Of a stretch of 64,000 nt of DNA, positions 12,378 to 24,923 are shown in pieces. Position 1 is the stretch's first letter. Each line of letters starts with the position of its first letter. Both the position numbers and the translations under genes were made by a program. This DNA comes from Trichoderma breve (taxonomy: Eukaryota > Ascomycota > Sordariomycetes > Hypocreales > Hypocreaceae). Location of the stretch: the NCBI RefSeq assembly GCF_028502605.1, contig NC_079237.1, positions 3,906,001-3,970,000 on the forward strand. Direction: 5' to 3'. The notes beneath the pieces were generated by a model. The model was not told the origin of the DNA and searched no databases. It was given only the letters and a program-made list of their open reading frames with translations.

Positions 12378-14094
12378 ATGTCCCAGCCCAAGCTTGTCAC
12401 TCGGTGTGAGACAGACGCCTTCGGGGAGATCGAGGTGAGTCTTCTCTTGAAGATACCGCATGATACTACGTAGCCAATTTGCATACTCATCAAACAACCA
12501 TTGACAACAGGTGCCATCGGACCGCTACTGGGGTGCTCAAACGCAGAGGTAAGGGTGTCAAGTGCCTATTTACGATCGACAATCTACATGGCAGTAACCA
12601 AAACCTGATGCACATTATTTATTAACTGAGCTTTATAGATCACTCAAGAATTTTGACATCAATCAACCGCAAGATCGCATGCCGGCTACCGTCATTAGAG
12701 CTTATGGGTTGCTCAAAGGCGCCGCTGCAGAAGTCAATGTAGCGCACAAAGCCATTGGTAGAGCAATTTACTCTCATTTGAACCAATTTCTTCCATAAAA
12801 TAGCTCATAGATTAACGTATTTATATCAGATAGCCACATAGGGCAGGCCATCATGCAAGCTGCCGCCGAAGTTTCGTCATTATCCTTGGTCGATCACTTC
12901 CCCTTGGTTGTTTGGCAAACTGGCTCAGGTACGCAAACCAATATGAATGCAAACGAGGTCATTTCAAATCGAGCCATCGAGATTCTGGGTGGAAAACTCG
13001 GCTCCAAGTCACCCGTGCATCCGAATGACCATGTGAACCTTTCAGGTTCCTCTAATGACTCATTCGCCACGGTTATGAACGTTGCCACCGTCCTGGATCT
13101 CAATGAAAGGCTTTTGCCTTCACTTCGCGAGTTTGGACAGGCTTCAAAAAGCAAATGCCATCAGTTCAATGAGATTATTAAAATTGGACGTACCCACCTC
13201 CAGGATGCCGTACCGCTCTCGCTTGGGCAGGAGTTTTCGGGCTTCGCAACGCAGATTGAGAAATGTACTTCTCGAATTGAAGCCACTATGCCCGATCTCC
13301 TTGAACTTGCAATGGGTGGTACTGCCGTGGGAACTGGCCTCAATACATACGAAGGCTTCGCAGAGCACTTTGCTGAAGTTATGAGTCGTAAGACTGGCCT
13401 TGGTTTCAAGACTGCAGCAAATAAATTTGAGGCCATTTCTGCAAATGACGCCATTGTCAGCACCTCTGGTGCTCTCAACGTTCTTGCCTGTGCGCTCTTC
13501 AAAATAGCCCAGGACATTCGCTTTGAGGGTAGCGGCCCACGATGTGGCCTAGGAGAACTCAGACTTCCAGCTAATGAACCTGGATCATCTTTCATGCCAG
13601 GCAAAGTTAATCCCACACAGTGTGAAGCGCTGACTATGATCTGCGCGAGAGTGATGGGCAATCATACTGCTATCACTGTGGGTGGCATGAGCGGCCAATT
13701 CCAACTCAATGCTTTCAAGCCTCTTATCGTAAGCAGTGTCCTTCATTCTATCCGGCTTCTCAGCGATGGTATGAACAGCTTTCGAAAGAATTTGCTTTTG
13801 GGCCTCGAAGCGGATCAGGCAGCGATACAAGCCACGCTTCAGAAAAGGTATTCCCATCATACCAATTCATGTTGGATCTTAGTAACTTTGGGTGATTTAT
13901 TTAGCTTGATGTTGGTAACGGCTCTAAGTCCCGTCATTGGGTATGATTCTGCGTCTAAAGTGGCCAAATACGCCCACGAAAAAGGTATCACGCTTCGTGA
14001 AAGCGTTATTGAGCTTCGGATGATCTCTGGAGAGATGTTTGATGAAACTGTACGCCCAGAAGCAATGGTATTCCCGGCAAAGGTTGCCATGTAA
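12378..14094 (+). CDS. class II fumarate hydratase (fumarase) paralogue
   Basis: Exons 12378-12434, 12511-12548, 12639-12757, 12830-13847 and 13905-14094 give 473 residues. Early [26 protein letters not shown] (135-138), GRTHLQDA and the superfamily signature [11 protein letters not shown] (323-333) are all present. There is no mitochondrial presequence: the protein starts almost directly at the enzyme, so a cytosolic location is likely. The usual SQSSND motif reads SGSSND and the conserved GSNGHFELN reads GMSGQFQLN, so it is a divergent paralogue. In this cluster it would turn fumarate released from fumarylpyruvate into malate, but a related substrate is possible. The last intron (13848-13904) is 57 bp without a stop and can be missed. 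Confidence 0.88.
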
Positions 14095-14307
14095 AGTTTT
14101 GAACAAGATATCTAGACCCGACGTTGTAAGGCATCATCAAGAGTTGATGATGCAGCAGATTTAATAGCACTTGTTGACGTCTATATCTGCAGGAGGACAT
14201 GAATAAATAGCCATGTGATCATCTATTGTCGCTAAAATATCTACTCTGCTTTGTGATACCTCCCATAAATCACCTTAGGATCTGTTCTGCAGTCTGAAAG
14301 TACATAT

Positions 14308-15000
14308 TTAAGAAACCTGCTGGAATTCCACTGGTGTATCCTCCTGATGTCGCCAGTCAGCCAACTTGAAGGCATCTAGTTCCATTACTTTGTTGTAAAT
14401 CCGTTTAATAGTAGGATACTGTTCGATATCTACCCCATATCGAAGAGCATTCACAATAGCTGGAGCCAGCACAACATCGGCCAAAGTCAAGGAATTGCCG
14501 TATGAGTACGTGCCAGCCAGAGGAGCGGCCATGCTTTCAAAAGCTTTCAAACCGGCATTCATGATGTCATAAGCCCAATCCTCAGCGGATCCTCCAATGG
14601 CGCGTACTCTTTTGAGAATACGTTGATTGGTAGGCGGCTGAATATCGCAAGCAATGAGCTGTACTAGCTCTCGTACATGAGCTCGGCCCGCAATATCCTC
14701 AGCAGGAGGCATAAGCTGAATGTTTGTATTTCCTGCCTTGCTTTCTTCAAAATATTCCAGGATTGCAATAGACTGCCGTATATGGACTTCGGTCTCAGCG
14801 TTCTGGATGACAAGCGTAGGGACAGTGAGGTTCGGATTAATGCTCTCATATGACTCTGTCAAATGCTCTGACTTAGGAATCGCGATGTATCTGAATTGAA
14901 GTGGAATATCTCGCAATATTGCTGCTGTTCGAACGCGAGCGGTGCTTGTTGAGCGGAAGTAAGTATACAAGATGAACCGCGGTTCTAATGCTGGGGACAT
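14308..15000 (-). CDS. zeta-class glutathione S-transferase, maleylpyruvate/maleylacetoacetate isomerase type
   Basis: A single exon of 230 residues. I chose the Met at 15000 (MSPALEPRFILYTYF) because the 57 codons upstream do not look like protein and the family begins here. The thioredoxin-fold half carries RSTSTARVRTAAIL (active-site Ser region), NPNLTVPTLV and the RQSIAILEYFEE helix. The C-terminal half has LIACDIQPPTN and TLADVVLAPAI, both diagnostic of zeta GSTs. These enzymes use glutathione to isomerise a cis to a trans double bond. Beside gentisate dioxygenase the substrate is most likely maleylpyruvate, giving fumarylpyruvate. It could instead be a second tyrosine-pathway maleylacetoacetate isomerase. 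Confidence 0.87.
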   Translation of the reverse strand: MSPALEPRFILYTYFRSTSTARVRTAAILRDIPLQFRYIAIPKSEHLTESYESINPNLTVPTLVIQNAETEVHIRQSIAILEYFEESKAGNTNIQLMPPAEDIAGRAHVRELVQLIACDIQPPTNQRILKRVRAIGGSAEDWAYDIMNAGLKAFESMAAPLAGTYSYGNSLTLADVVLAPAIVNALRYGVDIEQYPTIKRIYNKVMELDAFKLADWRHQEDTPVEFQQVS

Positions 15001-15343
15001 GTTGATTGACGTATGGAAGTATAACAATCCGTGGTTTCGGCATAGATTTGAGATACAAAATAATATCGATTCAGTAGGAAATAAACATAATTGTCGAATG
15101 AGATAAATATATATACAAAATCTTTGGCAAGAATGTAAGCAAACGCCACACATTCGCAATTGCATTGTCAATTAGATAGCTCGGCGGAGGCCCGAGTTCC
15201 AGTCGGCCAAAACCCCGACTCGACAGACAAATTTTATTCACTGCTCGGCGTCATTATATGTGTAAGTTTATGTATTTGCATGATACAATAGTACCAGTCG
15301 ACATCAAGTAGCTAGAATACCTCTACCAGCAACGACGTGCAAG
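15001..15343. promoter_or_regulatory. upstream region of the isomerase gene
   Basis: Only 343 bp separate the isomerase start from the 3' end of the next minus-strand gene. It contains CGGAGGCCCGAGTTCC at 15184-15199, an element that recurs in other promoters of the window. Confidence 0.45.
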
Positions 15344-16843
15344 TCATCTTCCCGCCAATGCTATATCAATAAATCTCGTTGTTAAGCCTAGATAATTGGC
15401 CGGATCACAATACCAATCTATCTCAGCATCAGAAAGGCAAATTGTTACATCTTCTCGTTGCTTCAGTGTGCTGCTCAAGTCCTGGTTCTTCTGTACAGCT
15501 TGACGACAGCACTCATATACAATATCGTGCGAGCGTGCTCGACCATACTTCTCGTAAAGTGCCACAACTACGTGCTCTGCTGCTACCAGCCCGCGTGACA
15601 AGTTCAGATTATGTAGCATCCGATTCTTGTCTACTCGGAGGCCTGTCAAAACTTCTTCCGTATGTTTTAGTGCCGCTGAGCAATAGGTGAAACTTTGTGG
15701 GAGAGCTGCCCATTCAAGCTGCCATGCTCCTGATCCCGCTCGTTCAAAGTCAGACGGAACAGCATCGAGGGCCAGCCCAGCTTCTTGACGCAACATCTTG
15801 CTAAGTGCTAGAATGGCCTCACTCAGAACAGGATTATTCTTGTGCGGCATGGTGGAAGAAGCGCCTCTGTGCGCCACGAAAGGTTCGGCCACTTCACCGA
15901 CTTCAGGGATTTGCAGCAGGACGATCTAGTGGACATTAGCCATGATGCTCCAATTTTAATAAGTTCTCGCAGAGTTAAATCCTCAATTATACTTGCCACA
16001 TACATCGAGTGCAATTTTGGCGAGAGAACCGCCTATCAATGCCAATAGGGAAACTACCTCTGCGAGCCCATCTCTTGCAGCGTGCCACGGCATATTTGGT
16101 TGATAAAGACCAAATTCTTCAGAAATAGCCCTTACAAGCCTCAATCCTTCCGGTTCACGTTCTGTGGAGTCTGCGACAATACCACCCAAAGACGCTAGGG
16201 ATCCTGAAGCACCACCGACCTGGGCTAAGAGAAGACGAGGTTTGATCTGCTGCAGTCGCTCTGCATGTCGATCTAACGATGTCAGCCATATGGCGGTACG
16301 ATAGCCAAACGTTGACGGGAGAGCATGCTGCAGATGAGTTCGCGCAACCATGGGCGTCTTCCGATACTGATGAGTGAGCGCCACTAGGCGATTTCGTATG
16401 GTGTCTAATCGACTACAAATGAGCTCCAGCGCATCTTTCATCTGTAAAGAGCGGGCTAGATCCATCACATCATGCGTATTGAGCCCTCCGTGTAGGTACC
16501 GAGCGCTCGTTTCATCTCTCACCATGGCACTGAGTTGACGTACGAGCCCCCAGACAGGAAGGCCAACTAATTCAGTTTCCTGTTGGAGCCGTCCACGATC
16601 CAATTTAGCGGCATTGCAGTCATTGGCAATATCTTGAGCTGCTTGCTTAGGGATAGTACCTAAATTGGCCTGTATACGAGCGAGCAATATCTCAACTTGA
16701 ACCATGCGCTCTTCGAAGGCCGTATCACACATTATGGAACGCATGGCATCGTCGCCAAAGATTGTTCTATACATGTTTGAGTCGACGGCACTGATATTGA
16801 ACGAATCAGTCATTGTGCCTTGCTGTTGAAACGGGATAGACAT
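15344..16843 (-). CDS. fumarase/adenylosuccinate-lyase superfamily enzyme, resembling bacterial 3-carboxy-cis,cis-muconate cycloisomerase
   Basis: Exons 16843-16004 and 15925-15344 (GTATGT intron, phase 0) give 473 residues; starting at the Met at 16813 would give 463, closer to the usual 450. The region VARTHLQHALPSTFGYR, the VGGASGSLASLG turn and ASSTMPHKNNP (302-312) match the PcaB/adenylosuccinate-lyase group. The block that is normally H-x-G-x-TSQD reads HGGLNTHDVMD, so the catalytic-base region differs. Fungal beta-ketoadipate pathways use an unrelated beta-propeller cycloisomerase, and no intradiol dioxygenase is seen here, so the true reaction may be a different beta-elimination or lactonisation. 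It is divergently transcribed from gentisate dioxygenase. Confidence 0.82.
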
Positions 16844-17468
16844 TGTGCTGGTGCAGCTGAGTTTCCTACGGAAGGAAAAATCGTAAAGCCGCAAATTTCC
16901 GGTAAAGTTGTCTCGAAATTAGTTTCTCAGACACATCAAGCTTTACCTTTGCTCTTCATTTTTTTTATGGTGATAACACTGCATACATCTAGCCTTTGCT
17001 ATTAGATGACACTGTAGAAGCCCTATGTTTCACTTTTTCGGATGATGTGTTCCGTGGTAACTTTCTCGGCATTCAAGCGGAACTAATTGTCGGCATGCTT
17101 ATTGTCGCTGCTGATTTTCTTAGTAATAAACTCGGCTTTCTGCTCCGAAAAGTATGCACTAGGAAATGTTCCGTACTTCCCGCTGTCAAGAAAATGGATC
17201 GTTGTAAGACGTGAGGCCTTGAAACAAACCAAGAGGTCGGGAGCTACCCGAGAAAACGATGCGAATTCGACTTGTTCGATACCAGGCAAAGGTGTATCCT
17301 TAGGAACGGTTATATGACGAAGGTATCTCGCCCTCCGGTAGCAAATCCGTGATGAAATAATTGATTAATAAGAAGAGGTTCGATAGCATTCAAGCTCTGA
17401 CCGTCATTCTGAAACAAAGCGATAATCCGCAAATCTCCAACATTAACGATCAATAACGGAAAGCAGCG
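16844..17468. promoter_or_regulatory. shared divergent promoter of the lyase and gentisate dioxygenase genes
   Basis: This 625-bp non-coding stretch lies head to head between the two genes. CGG and CCG triplets about 10 bp apart (CGGATGATGTGTTCCG at 17039-17054) could bind a Zn2Cys6 dimer. No clear TATA box is seen. Confidence 0.5.
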
Positions 17469-18552
17469 ATGTCTAACTCAACTGATCAAAACTTCCTCTC
17501 AAAACTGCCTAGTCAAAATGCGGAACCGCTGTGGACCGTCATGCATTCTATGGTGAAGCCACTACCGAGTCCTCGAGCGGTGCCATCAATTTGGAAATAC
17601 GATGACATTCGCCCCCTGCTACTTGAGGCTGGTAGAACTGTTCCAGCTGAGAAAGCTGAACGGCGAGTTCTAATGCTCGTCAATCCCAAGCTTGGTAAAT
17701 ATTCTTATTCATGAGATTTGGTCTGTCGTATAATGGCTTCTGACCATTCATAAAGCTGCACCATTTACGACAGACACACTCTATGCCGGACTGCAGTTGA
17801 TCAACCCTGGCGAGGTTGCTCCTGCTCATAGGCATCGATCTTTTGCCATTCGATTCATCATTGAAGGCTCTGGTGCCTTCACTGCTGTTGGCGGCAATAA
17901 GGTCTATATGGAACCGGGTGATCTGATACTTACACCTAAGTGGCAATGGCATGACCATGGTCATGAGGGTGATGCGCCTATGATCTGGCTTGATGGGCTC
18001 GATTTGCCTCTCTATCATAAATTACCGGTTCACTTTGCTGAACCTTACACAGAACCGAGCTATCCAAGCAAGTAAGTTTGTTCTGTTTGGCAGCGTGTAT
18101 TCCATTGTCAATGCTGATAACGGCTCAGGCCTGTAGCGGATAGCCCTCTCCGGTTCCCTTGGGCTCAGATGAAAGCAAAGCTAGATGCTTCATCCGCAAA
18201 CTTCTCCTTGGAGGAATATCATGATGTTGCAACAGGCGGACACATCTCTTTTACCATCGGTGCTATGGCTCTTCGCATAAACAAGGGATCAAAAATTAGT
18301 CCCAAGCGTAACACATGCTCCTTTATCTTCCATGTCATAGAGGGACATGGCAAGACAACAATTCTTGGGAACGATCGAAACAATGGTGAAACAGTTGTTT
18401 GGTCCAAAGGTGATACCTTTGCTGTACCTGCATGGAGTCATATAACTCATGATGTTGCTACCTCTGGAGGAGATGCATATTTATTTATATTGACTGATAA
18501 ACCGCTTCTTGAGACCTTGGACATGTATCTTCTCGACAGCACACAGTCTTAG
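17469..18552 (+). CDS. gentisate 1,2-dioxygenase
   Basis: Exons 17469-17694, 17756-18071 and 18129-18552 encode 321 residues, slightly below the usual 340-350. It is a bicupin: the first cupin has [16 protein letters not shown] (His100, His102) and WHDHGH (141-145), the metal ligands for Fe(II). The second cupin keeps [10 protein letters not shown] and TFAVPAWSH but has lost the His pair (SPKRNTCS), as usual in this family. The enzyme opens the ring of 2,5-dihydroxybenzoate between C1 and C2 to give maleylpyruvate, in the cytosol. It is the key enzyme that identifies the cluster. The retrotransposon starts 91 bp after its stop codon, so its terminator region may be affected. Confidence 0.93.
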
Positions 18553-18638
18553 GCGGTGTTTGTTGCTGAATAGCACGACCTGGGCAGTAGGTAATAACCC
18601 GCCCTATACATAGTGTTCAATGAATTTTCTTCAATATG

Positions 18639-18643
18639 CTTTA
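18639..18643. repeat. target-site duplication, left copy (CTTTA)
   Basis: The five bases CTTTA immediately precede the left LTR and recur immediately after the right LTR, as expected from retroviral-type integration. Confidence 0.9.
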
Positions 18644-19043
18644 TGTAACGAACCGGGTCCTATAGGCACTATAGGTTAGCTGTTCCCAAGGGACAAACCT
18701 TAGAATGGTTCTATAGTTTATGTTAGCGGAGCGGTTAGGTCGGTAGATAGGTAAATCTATTACTAGCTTATAAAATAAAGTATCTAAATATTTAGTTTAA
18801 ATACTATTATATTAATAATAACTAGCTATTTAAGTATTTTAATAAATAATATAAAGTAAACTTATATACCTAGTTAATTTTAGGTTTATAAAGCTTATTT
18901 AATAAGCTAAATAAAATACTACTTATATAACTTATTAAAAAAGTTAAGTAAGTATACTATTATTAGTTTATTAGCTAATAGTTAATTTAGTTTTAGCTAA
19001 CCTATTAGCTTATTATTATAACTTTAAAAGTTAGGTTATAATA
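18644..19043 (-). repeat. left LTR (3' LTR of the minus-strand element)
   Basis: It begins TGTAACGAACCGGGTCC and ends GTTATAATA, which is the mutated form of GTCGTGACA at the other LTR. Its outer 120 bases keep normal composition while the inner part is A/T only. It aligns along its length with 26014-26410, with differences that are nearly all C/T or G/A. Confidence 0.92.
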
Positions 19044-19049
19044 TAATAT

Positions 19050-19059
19050 CCCCCCTTTT
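19050..19059 (-). other. probable polypurine tract
   Basis: On the minus strand this reads AAAAGGGGGG just before the left LTR. It is one of the very few G runs surviving inside the element, and marks this as the 3' end of the element. Confidence 0.6.
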
Positions 19060-22000
19060 ATTAGTTTTATCCTTAAGACCTTACTTAATTTAGTATAAGT
19101 AACCTACTTTTTTTTTACTTTATAAATTTTTATCTTTATTTTTTTTTTATTTATAATTTCTAAGTAATTACTATTATAATATTTACTAAATCTAAGGGGC
19201 TAAAGATTAATAAATATATATAATATAGTAATTTTTACTTATTTATTTTATTTTACTTAGTTAAAATAAATAAATATTTTATTTATAAATCTTTAAGTAT
19301 AAAGTATTTCTTTTTAAAAAGTAAATCCTTTTATTATTTAGCTTATATTATTAATTAAAAGTCCCTTTATAATATTAAATAACTTTTTTTTATATAATTT
19401 TATAAAGTAGCTACTTAATATATTAAGTTAAAAATAAAAATTAAAGTAGCTAAGGAAAAGTATAAGTAAAAGCTTAAATATTTTTATTTAATTAATATAA
19501 AGGTTAAATACCTTTATAAAAAGAAAAAATAGTAGTATTAGAAAATAATATATACTATTATATAAAGTATTAATAACTTAAAGAAGTTAAATAAAGTTAA
19601 GTATAAGAAAGCGAAGGTTATTTATTAAGCTATTATAATATAGTTAGTAAAGGGTTTTTCTAAAGTTATTTTTACTTTTTTAAAATTAAAGAATTATTTA
19701 AAGATATTAATAATAAATTTTAAGTTAGCGTAATCTTTAGGCTTTAATAAAGTTTTTCCACTAGTATTATTAAGTTTTTAAAATACTTAATAAATTTTTA
19801 TATTTTTTCTTTTTTTTTTTTTTTTTTTTATTATACTTTATAAAATTATTTACTATTTTTTTTTATTTTTATTATATTAATATTTTTTACTTTATATTTC
19901 TCTTTTTCCCCTTTAATAATAATTTTATTTTAAATAAATTTTTTAATTTCTTTATTAATTTATACTTTTTTTAATAAAGAAATATAAAAAATTAAATATA
20001 TATATTTTCCTTATTTTTTTTATTATTTTAGAAGTTTAAGTTTATAATTTATATCTGATTTTTTTTAAAATTTTATAAAGTTTAAGTTTCTTAAAGTTAA
20101 GTTTATTACTTAGCTTATTTATTTTAATATTTACTTATTTATTTTTTTATATATATTAATAAAGCTAAATTATATTCTCTTTTTATAAAGTTAGTTCTTT
20201 AATTTTATATTTATTTATATATTTAATTATTTTTTATTAAATAAATTTAAGTTATTATTATAATTTATTATATAATTTAATTATATTTTCTACTTTAATT
20301 ATAACTTTTTTAATATTTTCCCCTTACTTTAGTAGTTAGTAAGCTTTAGGTTTAAATCTATAGTTTAAAAAAAATAGTAATTTCCTAATTAATTTTAATT
20401 CTATACTATTATATATAAGTTATATAATAAAGAGTAATTCTACTTAGTTATTTTATTTAAAGTTAATGTAATAATATAAATAAGTTTTAATTATTTAGTT
20501 AATTTTTTTTATTTATTTATTTATTTATAAATAATAAGCTATACTAACTTTATAATTTATTTTTAATTTAACTATAAGTATTTTCTAAAATTTAAATATA
20601 AATATATTTCCTTTATTAAAGATTATATTTTTTAATAGTTTATAATTATTTATAATATATTTTATTATTATATAAGTTAATTTTTTTATATTACTAGCTT
20701 TTTTAAATAATATAAAATAAGCTATTTTCGTAAGTTTATTAACTATTATAAAAATACTATTATAAAGTACTTTTATAATTAGTTTTTTTTAAAAAAATAG
20801 CTTAGTAATTAAATTAAATAAAATTAATTCCTATAGTTACTATAGTATAAGTAGTAATTATAGTTATTTATATAGTTTATATTTAAAGCTTTTAGTTTAT
20901 TTATATATTATATATTTTAGTATAACTTTTTATATTTATATTTTAATATTATTAAATTTAAAGTATTATTTAATTTATTATATAGTTTTTCTAATTTTAT
21001 AGTATTTATTAAGTTTATATATATAAATTAATTTTACTACTTTATTTTATAATTTTTCTAATACTTAGATAAATCTATTTAATATTAAGTATTTAGTATT
21101 TATAAAAATACTTTCTAAGTATTATTTATTTTCCTAGTTTTTTATATATTCCTTAATATTATTAATAATTAAATTATTTATTTTAATTTAATATAAGGTA
21201 TTAATTAATTAAATTACTAAGTTATTATATTAGTTTTTCTTTAGTATTTAAGCTTTAACTTCTAAAATTTTTTAAAAATAATTTAAATATTTATTAAATA
21301 TATTAACTTATTTATTATTTAATTTACTATAATATTTAATAATAAACTTAAATTTAAAAAGTTACTTATAATATTTAACTTATTTATAAAATAGTTCTTA
21401 TATTATTATAAAGTAAATAATATTTTAATAGTTTATAAAGATTATTATTAAAAATTAACTTCCTTTATAATAATATTTTTAATATTACTTACTAAGTATT
21501 TAATATATAGTTAAAAATTTTTTATTATAAATAAAATACCTAAGTTCTAATTTATATAGTTTCTTAGAAAAATAAGCTATAGGCTTAAGTTTCTTTTTAT
21601 TAATATTATTAAGTTAGCTAAATACTTTACTAATTATAAAGTTTAAAGTATTAGTTTTAATAATAATAAGTTTATTTAAATTAAATATTATAAATACTAG
21701 TATATTTATAAAAGCTTATTTAAGGTAGTTAAAGGTTATTAAAGTATTTTATATAAGTTTAAATTTAATATTTTTTTTAATTAAGTTTATAAATAATATA
21801 GTAATTTTTAAAAAGTCTTTAATAAAGTATTAATAATAATTAGTAAATTTTAAAAAGCTTTATACTTACTTAATATTCTTAAGTAATTCCTAATTATTAA
21901 TTACCTTAAGTTTTTTTAAATTTATTTAGATTTTTTTTAAGGTAATAATATATTTTAAAAATATAACTTTTTATATATAAAAATTATATTTCTTAGGTTT

Positions 22001-22075
22001 TACTAAAAGTTTATTATTTTAAAATATTTATAATACTTTTTTAATATATTTTTTATATTTTTTTAAGTTTTTAAA

Positions 22076-22186
22076 GTAAATAAAAATATTATTAAAGTAT
22101 ATAATAATAAAATAATTTATATAGTCTTATAATATATAGTTAATTATTTTTTAAAAAAATACTAGGGTATTTATTAATTTAAAGAA
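22076..22186 (-). pseudogene. reverse transcriptase remnant (Ty3/gypsy)
   Basis: Read on the minus strand, 22186 down to 22076 gives FFKLINTLVFF, then stops, then NYFIIIYFNNIFIY. This is the RIP-mutated image of the conserved reverse-transcriptase block that ends in the Y-x-D-D active site: both catalytic Asp codons have become Asn, and Gly, Ala and Arg positions have changed as G-to-A and C-to-T predict. Confidence 0.85.
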
Positions 22187-24878
22187 TATTACTTAGTATT
22201 TATAAAGTTTATATTTTATATAAAAAGTAGTTTTCTATTTATTACCTTTTTTAATATAAATAAAGTTATATACTTTTTTAAGGTTTAATAAAATAAAAAT
22301 CTTAGCTTTTATAAATTAGTTTTTAATTTCTAAAATTAAAAGTAGTAGTATAATATTTTTTTTTAATTATTATATTTAATTATTAATAATTTATAATAAA
22401 TTAAAGTTTACTATTTTTTTTAAATATAAATATAATTAAATATTTTACTAAAAATTTAAAAAGTTTAATATAGCCTTTTTTTAACTAATTCTTAATTTAT
22501 TTATTAAGTATTTTAAGTTTAATAGTACTTAGGTTATAGATTTTATTAAATATTAATACTTTATTATTTATAAATTTAATTTTATAATTTTATTAACTAT
22601 ATTTTAGTAGTTTAGTATTTAATTTTTTATTAAAGATTAATATATATTAAAAATTTATTAATATATTCTTTAAGTATTTTAATATTTAGTTTTAGTAATA
22701 TAATTCTTTAACCTTTTATATAATTAAGTTAAAAAATCTAAGTTATTTTTTCTTTAGTTTTTTAATATATTTAATAGTTTTTAGGAGCTTCTTTAACTTT
22801 ATAAATTATACTTACTTTATAACTTTTCTATTTTTTATATATTTTTCTATTTTTTTATATAATATAAAGGTTACTAATTCTATTATTAAAAATATTATAG
22901 TATTTTATTAATTCTCCTAATTTAGTTATAGTTTTACTAATATATTAATTAATTAAGCGTAAGGTTATTATTTTATATAATCTTTCTTTTAATTAATATT
23001 AAAGTTACGTAATTTTAATTAATTATATTCTAAAAGTATATTATATTTTATAATATTTATAATATTAAATTTAAATATATTTTTAATTTTACTAAACTAA
23101 ATTTTAAAGTAATTAATTTTATAATTAATAATTTTTTTATTATAAATAAATAGTTATTTTTTAATATTTATAAAAATATATAATTTCTTTTTTTTATAGT
23201 TAATTAACTATAAGTAATTTATTAATTAAAGTATAATATAACTTATTATAGCTTTAAAGTTTATATAAATAGTAATAGGTTTTTTATTTAAAAATCCTAG
23301 TATTAGGAATTTTTATAGTTTTTTTCCTCCTAAAATAATATTTAAATTATAGTAAATTATATTATTAGTATTATTATAGTAATTATTATTATTCTAAAGG
23401 TTATTACTATTTTATTTTTTATTATTAAAGTTAGTTTTAATATTATTTAGTTCTAAAGTAATCCAGCTTAGTTTATAAGTTTAAATATTATAGTATTTAT
23501 ATTAAATATATTTAAGTTTTAGAATATACTTATTAATAAACTTATAATATTTTTAAAAATCCTTTTAGCTAATCCTTAGTATTTTAGTATTAATATTATA
23601 TTTATTAATATATTTTTTAAAGTTAAAACCTTATTTAGTTATATTTTTTATAATATATATAAGTATATAATATTAAATCTAATATTTTATATAATTATTT
23701 TTATTATAAAGGGTAAATTCTTTTTATTTATATTCTATAGGTTTATAATCTTTATACTATTCCCTAAGTTTAAGTATAATATATTATTTATATAATAAAA
23801 GCTTATAATTTATAATATTAATTTTATTATATTAGTTTATAAGCTATATATTATTAATATAGTAAAAGGCTATTTTTTATAATTTAGGCTTAGGGTATAA
23901 AGTATTTTTATTATTAAAGTATTATTAAAACTCTTTTCCTATTACCTAGATTTTATTATAAATATAAGTTATATTAATTCTAAGAATTCTTTTTTATTAT
24001 TTATAAAGGTTTTATAATATAAGGCTTCTTAGTAATATAGTATTTAAAAAACTACTAAGTTTATTTTTAAAGTTATATATATAATATTAATTATTATAAA
24101 GTTTATAAAATCTATAGGTCTTATATAGCTTATTTAAGGATAGTATTAATTATTTAGTTAAGTTAAAAAAAAGTAATTTTTAATTTTTATATTTTATAAA
24201 AAAGTATATATTAAAAAAAGTATTAATTTAACATTAGTATTTTTTATTATTTTTATAGAAACTATATTTATAAATTCTTTTACTTTTATTATAAGTTATT
24301 TTATCTTTACTTTTATTATTTTTTTTATTTAAAGGTTCTTATTTACAGGGATATTTAAATCCCTAAGGTTTTTATAATTTATAATTTAGGTATAATTTAC
24401 TAATATTAAAGTTAATATATCCTATATTATTATTCTATATTAAAGCTTTTTTTTATTTATTAAGGTTTTTTTATTATATAATCCTATTATTTTATAAGTA
24501 ATATATTACTATAATAGAAATTTTATTAAGTATTTAATAAGCTTTTAAAAAGATACTAAGGGTATTATATAAGTTACTTTACTTTTTATATTTTTCTACT
24601 TATTTCTTAAGTTTTATAAGTTTAATATATTATTATTTAATTTCTACTATTTCTTTTTAAGTAATTTTTTTAAATATATTTAAAGTATTTTTTAATTTTT
24701 TAAAGTACTATTTTAATTTTTATTTATTACTAAAGTAAGTTTAGTATTTATTATTATAATATATTAAAAAGTATAATAACTTATACTTTACTAAGGGTTA
24801 TATAGTATTGATAATTTAGTTTTCCTTAGGTTTTAAAATAAGCGTAAACTTTTTATTATTATTTTTTTTAAAAACTTA

Positions 24879-24923
24879 GTAGTATTTTTTTATATATCCT
24901 TTTTTTTTATAATTATAATACTT
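24879..24923 (-). pseudogene. Gag zinc-knuckle (CCHC) remnant
   Basis: The minus-strand reading KYYNYKKKGYIKKYY keeps the C-x2-C-x4-H-x4-C spacing with every Cys and His replaced by Tyr, exactly what TGC-to-TAC and CAC-to-TAT transitions would give. Confidence 0.75.

Noticed and set aside
13161..13661. 166-codon antisense frame within fumarase
   Set aside because: It mirrors the fumarase codons and carries no domain of its own.
15001..15171. 57-codon N-terminal extension of the GST-type isomerase
   Set aside because: The segment is rich in Cys, Leu and Phe without family similarity; zeta GSTs begin near the Met at 15000.
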